From: Acidobacteriota bacterium
Lineage (GTDB): Bacteria > Acidobacteriota > Thermoanaerobaculia > Multivoradales > J023
Direction of reading: 5' to 3'
Length of the DNA: 64,000 nt
Assembly: GCA_029263395.1 (NCBI GenBank)
Contig: JAJCXO010000215.1
Location: 61,622 to 125,621 of the forward strand
Shown: positions 50,781 to 59,630 of the stretch, piece after piece
How positions within the stretch are numbered: position 1 is the first letter of the stretch
How the letters are laid out: every line of letters starts with the position of its first letter
Program-made: the position numbers and the translations under genes
The notes under the pieces: model-generated
The model's database searches: none
What the model saw: only the letters and a program-made list of their open reading frames with translations
What the model was told of the DNA's origin: nothing

Positions 50781-52394
50781 TCAAACTTCGAGGATGTCGA
50801 AGCGTTCATGATGCAATCCAGAGTCACTCTGTATCAGGATCTCTGTTCGCAGTGCGTGCTCAAGCTCTCGCAAGATCGGCTGGCTCTCGCGTTGGAGAGC
50901 CCGGGCGACTTCCGGATGAACCCGAAGCAAGATCTCACGATCTTGAAACCGGCTACGCTGTTGAAGAATCTGGCGTCGAAGATCAAGGCCGATCGTGGAT
51001 AGCGATTTGATCCGTCCGATTCCGCGGCAGTAAGGGCAGGGTTGAGTCAAGAGCCGCTCCAGGCTCGGCCGGCTCCGCTTACGGGTGATTTCGACCAGTC
51101 CAAACTCTGAGATATTCAAAACACGATTGCGAGCTCGATCCTTGGCCATTTCCTTGGCAAGTGCGTCGGAAACCTGTTCACGATGTTCAGGCTCTTCCAT
51201 GTCGATGAGGTCAATTACGATGATCCCACCCAAGTTTCGCAGTCGGATTTGGCGCACAATCTCTTGTACCGCCTCGAGATTGGTGGTCAGCACCGTGTCC
51301 TCTAGATTTAGGCGGCCCACGTAGCGCCCTGTGTTGACATCAATAGCAACCAACGCCTCGGTCGGGTGGATCACAATGTGCCCACCTGACTTGAGCCAAA
51401 CCTTGGTGTTGAGTGCTGCCTCGATCTCTTCTTCAATCGCAAAACGCTCAAAAAGGCCAGAATCCTGCTGAAAAAGCTTAACGCGATTCAACATAGACGG
51501 CTGCATCTGGTCGACAAAATCGACCAGTCTTTCGTAGGTCTCTTCGCCGTCAACCCAGATCACGCTGTAGTCGCTGGTCAGATAGTCACGAACGACACGC
51601 AGCGCCAAGTCGAGATCGCGATGAACCAAGGTCGGAGCTGAGACACGCTCACATCGTTGGCCGATCCTTCGGTATAGTTTGGACAGGTAGGCCAAGTCGC
51701 TCTCGAGTTCCTGTCTGCCAGATCCTTCTCCGGCCGTACGAACAATCAGTCCAACTCCCTGTGGCTGCAAGTCCTCTAGCAGCTGGCGCAGCCGTTGGCG
51801 TTCCTCTTCGTCTTCGATTCGACGTGAGACTCCCAGGTGTGTGACGTTAGGGAGTAGAACGAGTGATCTCCCCGGCAAAGTAATCTGGGTCGTAACTCGC
51901 GCCCCCTTGTTGGGCATTGCATCCTTGAGGACCTGAACCATGAGTTCCTGTCCGGGCTTGAGTAGCTGGTCGATAGAGGGCTTTTCGGGTGTTCTCCGTA
52001 ATTCTTCGCTATCAGGGTCGGCCAGTGGAGCCTCGTCGGCATCGAGCTCGATGTCTTGTCTCGCTTGCTCTAACCTTGGCCTGGGATCGCTGTCAAGCGT
52101 ACCGATCGAGTCAGTACTTTCTTCCGAGCTCGATTCGCGAGCCTCGACCTCGTCGAACGTCGCTAGCGGGTCTGTGACTTCGCTGACGTAGAGAAACGCA
52201 TCTCGATCGAGTCCAACATCGACGAAGGCTGCCTGCATTCCAGGCAGGACTCTGTTGACTCGACCGAAATAGATGTTGCCTACGACTCCCAGCTGTTCAT
52301 GGCGCTCAATAAAGATCTCGGCTAGACGGTCTTGCTCCAAGATCGCGATCCGAGTCTGATGAAGGTCGCATTCGATGAGCATCTTCTTGTTCAT
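50781..52394 (-). CDS. rng: Ribonuclease E/G family endoribonuclease (RNase G-like)
   Basis: 537 residues from ATG 52394 (GAGGG ribosome site); GTG 52412 is an alternative. S1 domain (GNIYFGRVNRVLPGMQAAFVDVGLDRDAFLYV) interrupted by an acidic insertion of about 65 residues (about 80-145), then the RNase H-like/DNase I-like catalytic part with VAIDVNTGRYVG and GGIIVIDLIDM carrying the catalytic Asp residues, and the zinc-link CPYC. Downstream of rodA, as in many mre-rod operons. Confidence 0.93.
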   Translation of the reverse strand: MNKKMLIECDLHQTRIAILEQDRLAEIFIERHEQLGVVGNIYFGRVNRVLPGMQAAFVDVGLDRDAFLYVSEVTDPLATFDEVEARESSSEESTDSIGTLDSDPRPRLEQARQDIELDADEAPLADPDSEELRRTPEKPSIDQLLKPGQELMVQVLKDAMPNKGARVTTQITLPGRSLVLLPNVTHLGVSRRIEDEEERQRLRQLLEDLQPQGVGLIVRTAGEGSGRQELESDLAYLSKLYRRIGQRCERVSAPTLVHRDLDLALRVVRDYLTSDYSVIWVDGEETYERLVDFVDQMQPSMLNRVKLFQQDSGLFERFAIEEEIEAALNTKVWLKSGGHIVIHPTEALVAIDVNTGRYVGRLNLEDTVLTTNLEAVQEIVRQIRLRNLGGIIVIDLIDMEEPEHREQVSDALAKEMAKDRARNRVLNISEFGLVEITRKRSRPSLERLLTQPCPYCRGIGRIKSLSTIGLDLRRQILQQRSRFQDREILLRVHPEVARALQRESQPILRELEHALRTEILIQSDSGLHHERFDILEV

Positions 52395-52505
52395 TCTTAC
52401 CCTCTTGTGCACTCGGGGCGGGCGGCTACATTGGCTCTGTCGGGCTCTCCCATCAGGGCTCGGTGCGGTCGATTAGTCAAAGCAACCTACTGGCAAGTTT
52501 GCATT

Positions 52506-53651
52506 CTACCGGTTCACGTAGCGTCTGAAGTCGACATTGAGGATCAAACCTGTAGCGAGGTAGTTGGCTAGTGTGAACGAGCCACCATAAGAAAGAAAGG
52601 GCAGTGGAATGCCTGTGATCGGCAACAGGCCTACGACCATTGCCATGTTGTATAGAGTGTGGAAACAGAAGACTCCCAGAAGTCCTACGACCAATAGGAC
52701 GCCTGCTCGATCTCGGCCTCGCATGGCGATTTTCGCAGCCGATACAATAAATAGGCTATAGAGAGACAGAATTATGAGTACACCTGCGTAGCCCCATTCC
52801 TCGGCCAGTACCGCGACGATGAAGTCGGTGTGGCGAGCTGGCAGGAACCGCAGTTGGCTCTGGGTACCCTGCTTGTATCCGCGCCCGAGCCATTGGCCCG
52901 AGCCTACGGCGATTTTGCTTTGACGAACTTGGTATCCTGCGCCTAAAGGATCTTCATCTGGCGACAAGAAGCTCATAATGCGCGCACGCTGATACTGGCG
53001 AAGACCGAAATTCCATAGGCCAGCCGCGAGCACCAAGCTCATCAGCGCAGCGATCAAAATCTGCCGCCAGCGAACGCCACATACAAGGAGCAGGCCGGCC
53101 AACATTGGACAGAACATTGCTGCGCTGCCCAGGTCGCGCTCCAGCGCAATAAGAATCATGGGTAGCCCGGTGATCAAACCAGCAATTGCAATCTCTTGAG
53201 CGGTCAGGAACGGTTTCTTGACCCCTGCGAGGTAGCGACTCAATAGGAGAGCCGTTGCCAACTTCGCGAATTCAGAAGGCTGAATCGAGATTGGGCCCAC
53301 TAAGAACCAGCTCTTTGCGCCTCCCGAGTTGTGGCCGAAGATAAGAACCAGCACCAGGAGGCTTAGCCCGATCCCATAGAAGATAGGGGCTAGTGCGAGT
53401 AATCGATGATAGTCAATACTGAAAACGACTGCTAAGGCGAAAACGCCGACTGCGACCCATAGTGCCTGCTTGGGGAAATGATCGATTGGCAGCTCAGCGC
53501 TAGCGCTATGAATCGTCACCAAGCCGACCAAGGAAAGAAGCAAAGCAGCGGCGAGGGGGCCCCAGTGGACGTTCCCCAGTCTCCGCAGAGGCGAGGATTC
53601 ATCCGCTTGTAGATGGCCGATGCGTGGACTGGCCCTCGAAAAACGCCTCAT
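52506..53651 (-). CDS. rodA: Peptidoglycan glycosyltransferase RodA (SEDS)
   Basis: Polytopic SEDS polymerase of the elongasome. 381 residues, about ten TM segments, with FGHNSGGAKSWFLVGPISIQ, QPSEFAKLATALLLSRYLAG, GSGQWLGRGYKQGTQSQLRF and PARHTDFIVAVLAEEWGYAG. ATG 53651 overlaps the end of mrdA by 53 bases and has a GGAAG ribosome site; GTG 53570 would avoid the overlap. Confidence 0.95.
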   Translation of the reverse strand: MRRFSRASPRIGHLQADESSPLRRLGNVHWGPLAAALLLSLVGLVTIHSASAELPIDHFPKQALWVAVGVFALAVVFSIDYHRLLALAPIFYGIGLSLLVLVLIFGHNSGGAKSWFLVGPISIQPSEFAKLATALLLSRYLAGVKKPFLTAQEIAIAGLITGLPMILIALERDLGSAAMFCPMLAGLLLVCGVRWRQILIAALMSLVLAAGLWNFGLRQYQRARIMSFLSPDEDPLGAGYQVRQSKIAVGSGQWLGRGYKQGTQSQLRFLPARHTDFIVAVLAEEWGYAGVLIILSLYSLFIVSAAKIAMRGRDRAGVLLVVGLLGVFCFHTLYNMAMVVGLLPITGIPLPFLSYGGSFTLANYLATGLILNVDFRRYVNR

Positions 53652-55410
53652 ACATCTTCCTGGCTAGAGGAGCGGCAGCTTTGGAGCCGGCGCCACCATG
53701 TTCTACGAAGACAACAACAACCAAGCGCGGATCATCTACCGGAGCAAAGGACGCGAACCATGCATGATCACGGTTCTCTTGCGCCAGATCTTTGTTGTCG
53801 ATGCGTCTTTCCTGGGTGATGACTTGAGCTGTACCGGTTTTGCCTGCAACGTCTAGAAGATCGGTCGCCGCCGCGACGCCGGTGCCGCCGACTTCGTTGA
53901 CGACACTCCAGAGTGCCTCTTTGACCAGTGCAAAATGCTCATCATCAAGTGCTAGTTGCCGCTCACCGGAAGCTTGCGCCGTAAGTAAGGGATCCTGTAC
54001 GAGGTGTGGTTGTACCAGTCTTCCACCATTGGACACTGCTGCCATCAGAACAGCAACCTGAAGCGGGGAAACCAGGATTGGTCCCTGCCCTGTTGCCACA
54101 GAAATCGTTTCCCCAGGATACCAGGGGGCCCCCCTCGCTTCCAGACTCCAACGGCTGTCTGGAACCAAGCCTCTCTTCTCGCCACTCAGATCGATGCCTG
54201 TTTTGCGACCAAGGCCAAACATTCGACTGTAGGCAGCGATTTGGTCGATACCGAGTTTCTGCCCGAGCTGATGAAAATAGACATTGCACGACTTCTTCAA
54301 GGCGGTCCGTAGGTTGACCGTCCCATGGCCAGCGGCCTGCCAGCAGCGGTATCGATTGTTGTAGATTTTGGAGTAACCCCGGCAGTAAGCCGTCGTCTTT
54401 TCAGGATCGATCAAACCACGGTCGAGTCCAGCGAGCGCCATAACGATCTTGAAGATAGATCCTGGAGGGTATGTGTTCTGCAAGACTCTGTTTTGGAGAG
54501 GGTGGTGCGGGTGATCCAAGACCTCACGCCACTCCTCCTGGCGCAGCCGACGGGCAAAACTATTCGGATTGAATGATGGCGACGAGACCATCGCGAGCAC
54601 CTCTCCCTGGCGAGGATCCAGTGCGACGATACCTCCCACATGCCCTTCCAGCAATTCAGCTGCCGTTTGCTGCAAATCGAGGTCTAGAGTCAGCTTGAGG
54701 TCCCTTCCACTGTTGGCGTGAAGCCGATCGAATTCTTCGATCAATTGGCCTCGACTATCGACCACCACGACGCGCTCTCCAGATTCGCCCCTGAGGTGAA
54801 CTTCGTAGAGTCCTTCGAGCGCTTTCTTGCCGACAAGATCCCCCGGCAAGTATGGGCTGTTTGGTCGCGCCAAATCGGCGTTGGTGACTTCCCCGAGGTA
54901 GCCGAGCACATGAGCAGTTTGGTGCGCATGGCGGTATAGGCGCAGGTGCTCCGTCTGGATCTCGAACTCCGGGTGCTCTAAATGTTCAACTTCGAAGCGT
55001 GCCAACTGCGCCAAAGAGAGTTCCTGGGCGAGCTGAACGGGCTGAAACCGGGGTGTTCTCTTGTAGTCATCGAGGACCTGTTCCAGGTCTGCGCGGTCAA
55101 CGCCTAGGATCTCGCTCGCGAAAATCAGGCTCTCGGATAGATCTTGGGTCAAGCTTCGATCCAGCAACAACGAGTAGCTCGGCGCATTCTCGACCAGTGG
55201 TTTGCCAAAGCGATCGAGAATCAAGCCACGCGGAGCCTCAATCGTCAGCTTCCGTAAGCGATTGTTGTCGGCGAGCTCTCGGTAGTAAGAGCCTTCTGCG
55301 ATCTGTACAGACCAATAACCACCAGCGATCACGAGCAGCGCAGCCTGAGTTGCAGCGGTCAGGCCTGCTACCCTTCTTACGAGTTCTTCTCGGTGGTGAC
55401 GAATCTTCAT
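53599..55410 (-). CDS. mrdA: Penicillin-binding protein 2 (elongasome transpeptidase)
   Basis: 603 residues. N-terminal TM (AALLVIAGGYWSVQIA), PBP dimerisation domain (APRGLILDRFGKPLVENAPS), then transpeptidase with SxxK in YPPGSIFKIVMALAG (about residue 310), SxN in LKKSCNVYFHQLG and KTG in DVAGKTGTAQVI. Partner of RodA. Starts 6 bases after mreD. Confidence 0.96.
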   Translation of the reverse strand: MKIRHHREELVRRVAGLTAATQAALLVIAGGYWSVQIAEGSYYRELADNNRLRKLTIEAPRGLILDRFGKPLVENAPSYSLLLDRSLTQDLSESLIFASEILGVDRADLEQVLDDYKRTPRFQPVQLAQELSLAQLARFEVEHLEHPEFEIQTEHLRLYRHAHQTAHVLGYLGEVTNADLARPNSPYLPGDLVGKKALEGLYEVHLRGESGERVVVVDSRGQLIEEFDRLHANSGRDLKLTLDLDLQQTAAELLEGHVGGIVALDPRQGEVLAMVSSPSFNPNSFARRLRQEEWREVLDHPHHPLQNRVLQNTYPPGSIFKIVMALAGLDRGLIDPEKTTAYCRGYSKIYNNRYRCWQAAGHGTVNLRTALKKSCNVYFHQLGQKLGIDQIAAYSRMFGLGRKTGIDLSGEKRGLVPDSRWSLEARGAPWYPGETISVATGQGPILVSPLQVAVLMAAVSNGGRLVQPHLVQDPLLTAQASGERQLALDDEHFALVKEALWSVVNEVGGTGVAAATDLLDVAGKTGTAQVITQERRIDNKDLAQENRDHAWFASFAPVDDPRLVVVVFVEHGGAGSKAAAPLARKMYEAFFEGQSTHRPSTSG

Positions 55411-55416
55411 GGCGGC

Positions 55417-55929
55417 TCAGATCTTCAGTCGTCTGCTCCGCCGAGTGCGCCACTGGTCTTCGATCTCTCGAGTCTTGCCGATCAGCATAAACAGCATGGC
55501 GCCGAGTCCACCGGACGATGCCATACGAGCAGTCATAGCGCCCATGCCAGGTAGCTCCACGGTATCAACGAGTAGGAATTGAAGAGTTGCCAAGATAGCG
55601 AGTTGCAGGGCGGCCGCCACAATGAATAGCAACCCGACTTGAGAAGGTTGTTGAATCACCAAACGTTGTTGTAGGCGAGAAGAGAAGTAGGCGACCAGAG
55701 TGTTTGCAAAACCGTGAAGTCCGTAGAGCCCGCCGCTCAAGGCGTCCTGAGCCAGGCCAGCTGCCGAGCCGCTGACAGAGCTCCAGGCAGGTGAATTGTC
55801 GAGGCTGTGGTAGACCACCAGCACCAAGAATGGGTCAACGAGCAGTGAAAAGCGTGAAAATAGATGCTGGCCAAGGCTCTGCAAGAGAGCAGCCAGGGCT
55901 AGGCCAAGGGCAAAGCGTAGAAATTTCAT
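55417..55929 (-). CDS. mreD: Rod shape-determining protein MreD
   Basis: 170 residues from ATG 55929, which overlaps the mreC stop (ATGA). About five TM segments (FLRFALGLALAALLQSLGQH; LLFIVAAALQLAILATLQFL). Identification rests on topology and position between mreC and mrdA. Confidence 0.88.
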   Translation of the reverse strand: MKFLRFALGLALAALLQSLGQHLFSRFSLLVDPFLVLVVYHSLDNSPAWSSVSGSAAGLAQDALSGGLYGLHGFANTLVAYFSSRLQQRLVIQQPSQVGLLFIVAAALQLAILATLQFLLVDTVELPGMGAMTARMASSGGLGAMLFMLIGKTREIEDQWRTRRSRRLKI

Positions 55930-56810
55930 CGTTGACTGCAATCATCTTGTCTTGCAGAGCGGGCAACGTCAGGTGTCCCTTCTTTGCTTGAGAGAACTTC
56001 TTTGATCTCTGCTGGCACCACCTGCTCGTTGAAGACATAAACTTGATCGAGAAGTGCCACGTCGATATTCGGCCGAACTCGAATTCGATGAAACAGCTCA
56101 TGTCCCGGCTCGACACTCGTTACAACCCCGATAGGGATGCCGCGGGGAAAGACCCCATCGATTCCGGCGGTGACAATTTCGTCGCCGGGACGCACATCTT
56201 CCTGAAGAGGAATGTTGTCCAGTAGCAGGAACTCCTCGCCTGCTCCTCTAGCCATGCCTCGACGTCGGGTTCGTTGGATCATAGCGCTGACTGAAGCCGA
56301 GCGATCGGTAATAAGAAGAACTTTTGCGTACGGATCCGCCGGCACCACGACGCGCCCAACCAACCCTCGGATGGTAACGACAGGTTGATTGTGGCGTGGT
56401 TTCGCGTCCCCGGTGTACAAAACCAGTGACCTCAGCCAAGATGCGTTGTCGACATAGACGACATCTGCGACGAAAAAATCTCCAGTCTCGGGGCGGGAGT
56501 ATCCGGAGATACGTGACAATCGCGTCAGTTCTTCTTCGACGCCATGAAGGCGCACCAGGGCACGATGCCTGTCTTCCAATTCGAGCCGCAACTTGCGATT
56601 GTCTTCCCGCAGGCTGCTTGACATCCGAAGGGAGCCGAATATACCGGCGACGTTGTCTTTGGCAAGCGTCGCCAAGTGAGCTATCGGGCCGATTGCGCCC
56701 AACACGATACCCTCGAGCGGGCTGCCCCGTGACGTCTGATTCGTCGACAGCAAAATCAGCTGTCCCAAAAGGAGAGCGGCGAGTAGAGCCTGATTCCAGC
56801 GTTGGTTCAC
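55926..56810 (-). CDS. mreC: Rod shape-determining protein MreC
   Basis: 294 residues. One TM (ALLAALLLGQLILLSTNQTS), a coiled coil (LREDNRKLRLELEDRHRALV) and the periplasmic beta domain with VVTIRGLVGRVVVPADPYAK, VLLITDRSASVSAMIQRTRR and EIVTAGIDGVFPRGIPIGVV. Three bases after mreB. Confidence 0.95.
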   Translation of the reverse strand: MNQRWNQALLAALLLGQLILLSTNQTSRGSPLEGIVLGAIGPIAHLATLAKDNVAGIFGSLRMSSSLREDNRKLRLELEDRHRALVRLHGVEEELTRLSRISGYSRPETGDFFVADVVYVDNASWLRSLVLYTGDAKPRHNQPVVTIRGLVGRVVVPADPYAKVLLITDRSASVSAMIQRTRRRGMARGAGEEFLLLDNIPLQEDVRPGDEIVTAGIDGVFPRGIPIGVVTSVEPGHELFHRIRVRPNIDVALLDQVYVFNEQVVPAEIKEVLSSKEGTPDVARSARQDDCSQR

Positions 56811-56813
56811 GCG

Positions 56814-57839
56814 CTATCGCAGCGATACTTTGCGCAGCAGGTTGATATCCTCGAGAACCCTGCCTGTACCAAGCACGACAGAGCACAGAGGGTCGTCTGC
56901 TTGCACCACAGGTAAGCCGGTTTCCTCACGGAGGCGTTGATCGAGATTGCGAATCAACGCACCGCCACCAGAAAGCACAATGCCCTTGTCCATAATGTCC
57001 GCGGAGAGTTCGGGCGGGGTTCGCTCCAGAGCTTGTCGAACCGCTTCCACAATGGCTGATATCTGCTCAGCGAGCGCTTCACGAACTTCTGAATCTGTAA
57101 TGACGAGGGTCTTTGGTACGCCTTCGACGAGATCGCGACCTTTGATCTCTAAACGCAGTTCTTCTTTGAGCGGATAAGCAGAACCGAGCTCAAACTTGAC
57201 GAGTTCGGCGGTCCGCTCGCCGATCAGTAGATTGTGACGTCGTTTTAGATAGTTGATGATCGCTTCATCAATTTCATTACCAGCTACCTTCAAGGAACGG
57301 CTGTATACCGCGCCAGCAAGCGATATGACGGCGACATCACTAGTGCCACCCCCGATATCTACGATCATATTCCCAGACGGTTCCGTGATCGGGAGCCCTG
57401 CACCGATGGCCGCCATCATCGCCTGCTCGACCAAGTAAACCTCAGAGGCTCCGGCTTGCTCAGCGGAATCACGTACTGCACGTTTCTCAACAGGAGTGAT
57501 TTCAGAAGGGACGCCAATAACGATTCTTGGCCGGACCCACCGTCGCCCGCCATGAGCCTTCTTGATGAAGTACTTGAGCATCTGTTCGGTAATATCGAAA
57601 TCGGCAATCACTCCGTCTTTCATCGGTCGAACGGACTCGATGTTTCCGGGAGTCCGCCCCAGCATCTCTTTCGCTTGGTTGCCCACGGCTTCGATTTTGT
57701 TGGTCCGTTTGTTGATGACCACGACCGAAGGCTCTCGAACGACGATGCCGCCGTTTCGTGTGAAAACTAGGGTGTTGGCAGTACCGAGATCGATGGCGAG
57801 ATCATCGGAGAAGTACCGGAGTATGGCGGGGAAAGGCAT
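56814..57839 (-). CDS. mreB: Rod shape-determining protein MreB
   Basis: Actin-like filament guiding cell-wall elongation. 341 residues: phosphate 1 DLAIDLGTANTLVFTR, VIGVPSEITPVEKRAVRDSA, phosphate 2 MIVDIGGGTSDVAVISLAG, adenosine motif GIVLSGGGALIRNLDQRL. Head of the mreBCD-mrdA-rodA-rng run. Confidence 0.98.
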   Translation of the reverse strand: MPFPAILRYFSDDLAIDLGTANTLVFTRNGGIVVREPSVVVINKRTNKIEAVGNQAKEMLGRTPGNIESVRPMKDGVIADFDITEQMLKYFIKKAHGGRRWVRPRIVIGVPSEITPVEKRAVRDSAEQAGASEVYLVEQAMMAAIGAGLPITEPSGNMIVDIGGGTSDVAVISLAGAVYSRSLKVAGNEIDEAIINYLKRRHNLLIGERTAELVKFELGSAYPLKEELRLEIKGRDLVEGVPKTLVITDSEVREALAEQISAIVEAVRQALERTPPELSADIMDKGIVLSGGGALIRNLDQRLREETGLPVVQADDPLCSVVLGTGRVLEDINLLRKVSLR

Positions 57840-57945
57840 CGTGCTCGATTCAGTATGTTGGCGGACTATTTAGGAAAGAAGAGATGGTCTGTCGCTCTGC
57901 ACGTCGCTGCGGTGTCAGCTCGCGATGACTCGAGGTCAACAAGAG

Positions 57946-59421
57946 CTAGAAGGCGTCGATGAAGACACGGCGTTGCAACTCGGTAGAGTTGTCCCAGGCG
58001 TCTGTCGCGACAATGGTAATGAATGCAAAGCCGACTTGGGTCATCTGGATCGTTTTGCTGAACGTGCCATTGAGCTGTACCGAGACCTGCTCGCCGTTCA
58101 TACTCACTGTTGATCCCGGCTCGGTACGACCATTCACCAGAACGAGACTCCCGTAAGGCTGTATCTCCTCGATGGAAAGTTCTGGCGGCGTCTTGTCTTC
58201 GACCTCTCCGACGCCGCGGAGAGATGCAACCCGGAATGACCGCGTTTCGCTCCAAGCGCCTTGGGAATCATTGCGCCCAATCGCGGCAACACGCCAGTAA
58301 AAGATGCCTTCGCCGCGAATTCCAACACGTGCCGAGGCCTTGCGGCGTTTCGTGTCTTCGATGATGTTGGTCGCGAAAATCTGACTCCTGGACACGTTGA
58401 GTGCATAACTTTGAGCGTTGGGATCGGGCTTCCAAACCAGCCGCAGTTCCTTTTGACTGTCGAAATCGATCTCCTGATCGTTGGCTGGGTCTGTAAGCCT
58501 AGGGCTCGGCGGTACGGGTTTGGGCTCGGAGAGAAGGTCACCCCTTTGGTCAATCTGTTGTAGGGCACCAAGTTGCTGGGTTTGCCCACTTGTCGATGTA
58601 ACTTTTGCGCCGCCCGCATAGGTCGTGTAGTGACCTGATGCTTGGTTTGGATCATACGAGATCGTGGCTTCAGTATCGCGATCCAAGATGGCTTCCGACT
58701 TAGGTGTCTTGATCTTGCTGCCGCTTTGAGCTGTGTTGAAATCGACCCACCCAAATTCTATGTTGGCCACTGGATCGCCGCCAGAGGTGCTGTCGATATC
58801 GGAACCCAGGTGAACCAACGTGTCGTGACGCAGCACGTAGGTCGAGCCATCCGGAAATCGAATCTCCGCGGTACCGCTGTCCGAGGTCTTGACCCAATCG
58901 CCGGGATTCAAGCTGTCATTGGTGCGGCCTTTGATCCAAGTGCCGCGCTCTCCTCGACGGTATTCGACGCCTCCTTGCACGCTTAGGAAACGACTCTTGC
59001 GCTCTGAATTGTCCCGGCCCAAATCGAAAATACTGTCGAATTCACGAAGCGCGGCTCGTGCCCTCGACAACGCAGGATCATAACGTTCCGCAGCGAATTC
59101 CGTTCGCGCATCCTTTAGATCCTCCCACCCAATGTGGTGTTCGATCCTGACCTGATCGTAATCGTCGCGCTTTTCGAGGACTCGCGCAACGTCGCCGGCT
59201 TGGGCGATAGCTTTCTCTGCGCGGTCCTTCCGCGTCCGCTGCTCCCACTGCTGATAGATCAGCGTCGACCCGATCAAGGCCAGCACCAAGCCCAGCAAAC
59301 TTAGCCCACGTCGAAACGAAGACACAGAAACGCTGTACCAGCCCCGACTGACAGATGTTTGTTTTGATCTTGCCACGATGTTCCGAGCTGTAGGGGAAAC
59401 CAATCTCGACGCCAGGCTCAA
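57946..59421 (-). CDS. FecR-domain protein with FN3/Ig-like C-terminal region
   Basis: 491 residues from TTG 59421; GTG 59373 is an alternative. An N-terminal TM (GLSLLGLVLALIGSTLIYQQ), a helical segment, a FecR-like beta domain (VQGGVEYRRGERGTWIKGRT, GDWVKTSDSGTAEIRFPDGS, VLRHDTLVHLG), then a fibronectin-like region (LRLVWKPDPNAQSYALNVSR, FYWRVAAIGRNDSQG) and a final Ig-like domain (LVLVNGRTEPGSTVSMNGEQ). Periplasmic or surface sensor/scaffold; no sigma factor is adjacent. Upstream of mreB by 106 bp. Confidence 0.82.
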   Translation of the reverse strand: MSLASRLVSPTARNIVARSKQTSVSRGWYSVSVSSFRRGLSLLGLVLALIGSTLIYQQWEQRTRKDRAEKAIAQAGDVARVLEKRDDYDQVRIEHHIGWEDLKDARTEFAAERYDPALSRARAALREFDSIFDLGRDNSERKSRFLSVQGGVEYRRGERGTWIKGRTNDSLNPGDWVKTSDSGTAEIRFPDGSTYVLRHDTLVHLGSDIDSTSGGDPVANIEFGWVDFNTAQSGSKIKTPKSEAILDRDTEATISYDPNQASGHYTTYAGGAKVTSTSGQTQQLGALQQIDQRGDLLSEPKPVPPSPRLTDPANDQEIDFDSQKELRLVWKPDPNAQSYALNVSRSQIFATNIIEDTKRRKASARVGIRGEGIFYWRVAAIGRNDSQGAWSETRSFRVASLRGVGEVEDKTPPELSIEEIQPYGSLVLVNGRTEPGSTVSMNGEQVSVQLNGTFSKTIQMTQVGFAFITIVATDAWDNSTELQRRVFIDAF

Positions 59422-59630
59422 GGCCCCAAGGGGTGATCGGAAGAATGACAGAGCTCAGGCTCACGTGGCTCTGTAGACCGAGAGTAGGCCAGCTCTCAGC
59501 ATGAGGTTCGAATATACCACAAGCCGGCGCTTGCAACGGTGTACCTGGTTGAGGTGCTTGCTCGCAGAACAGCGAGCGGTATAGAGTCGCCGGTCTGGCA
59601 CTTGAACAGCGAAAAGGAAAATCATCGACT

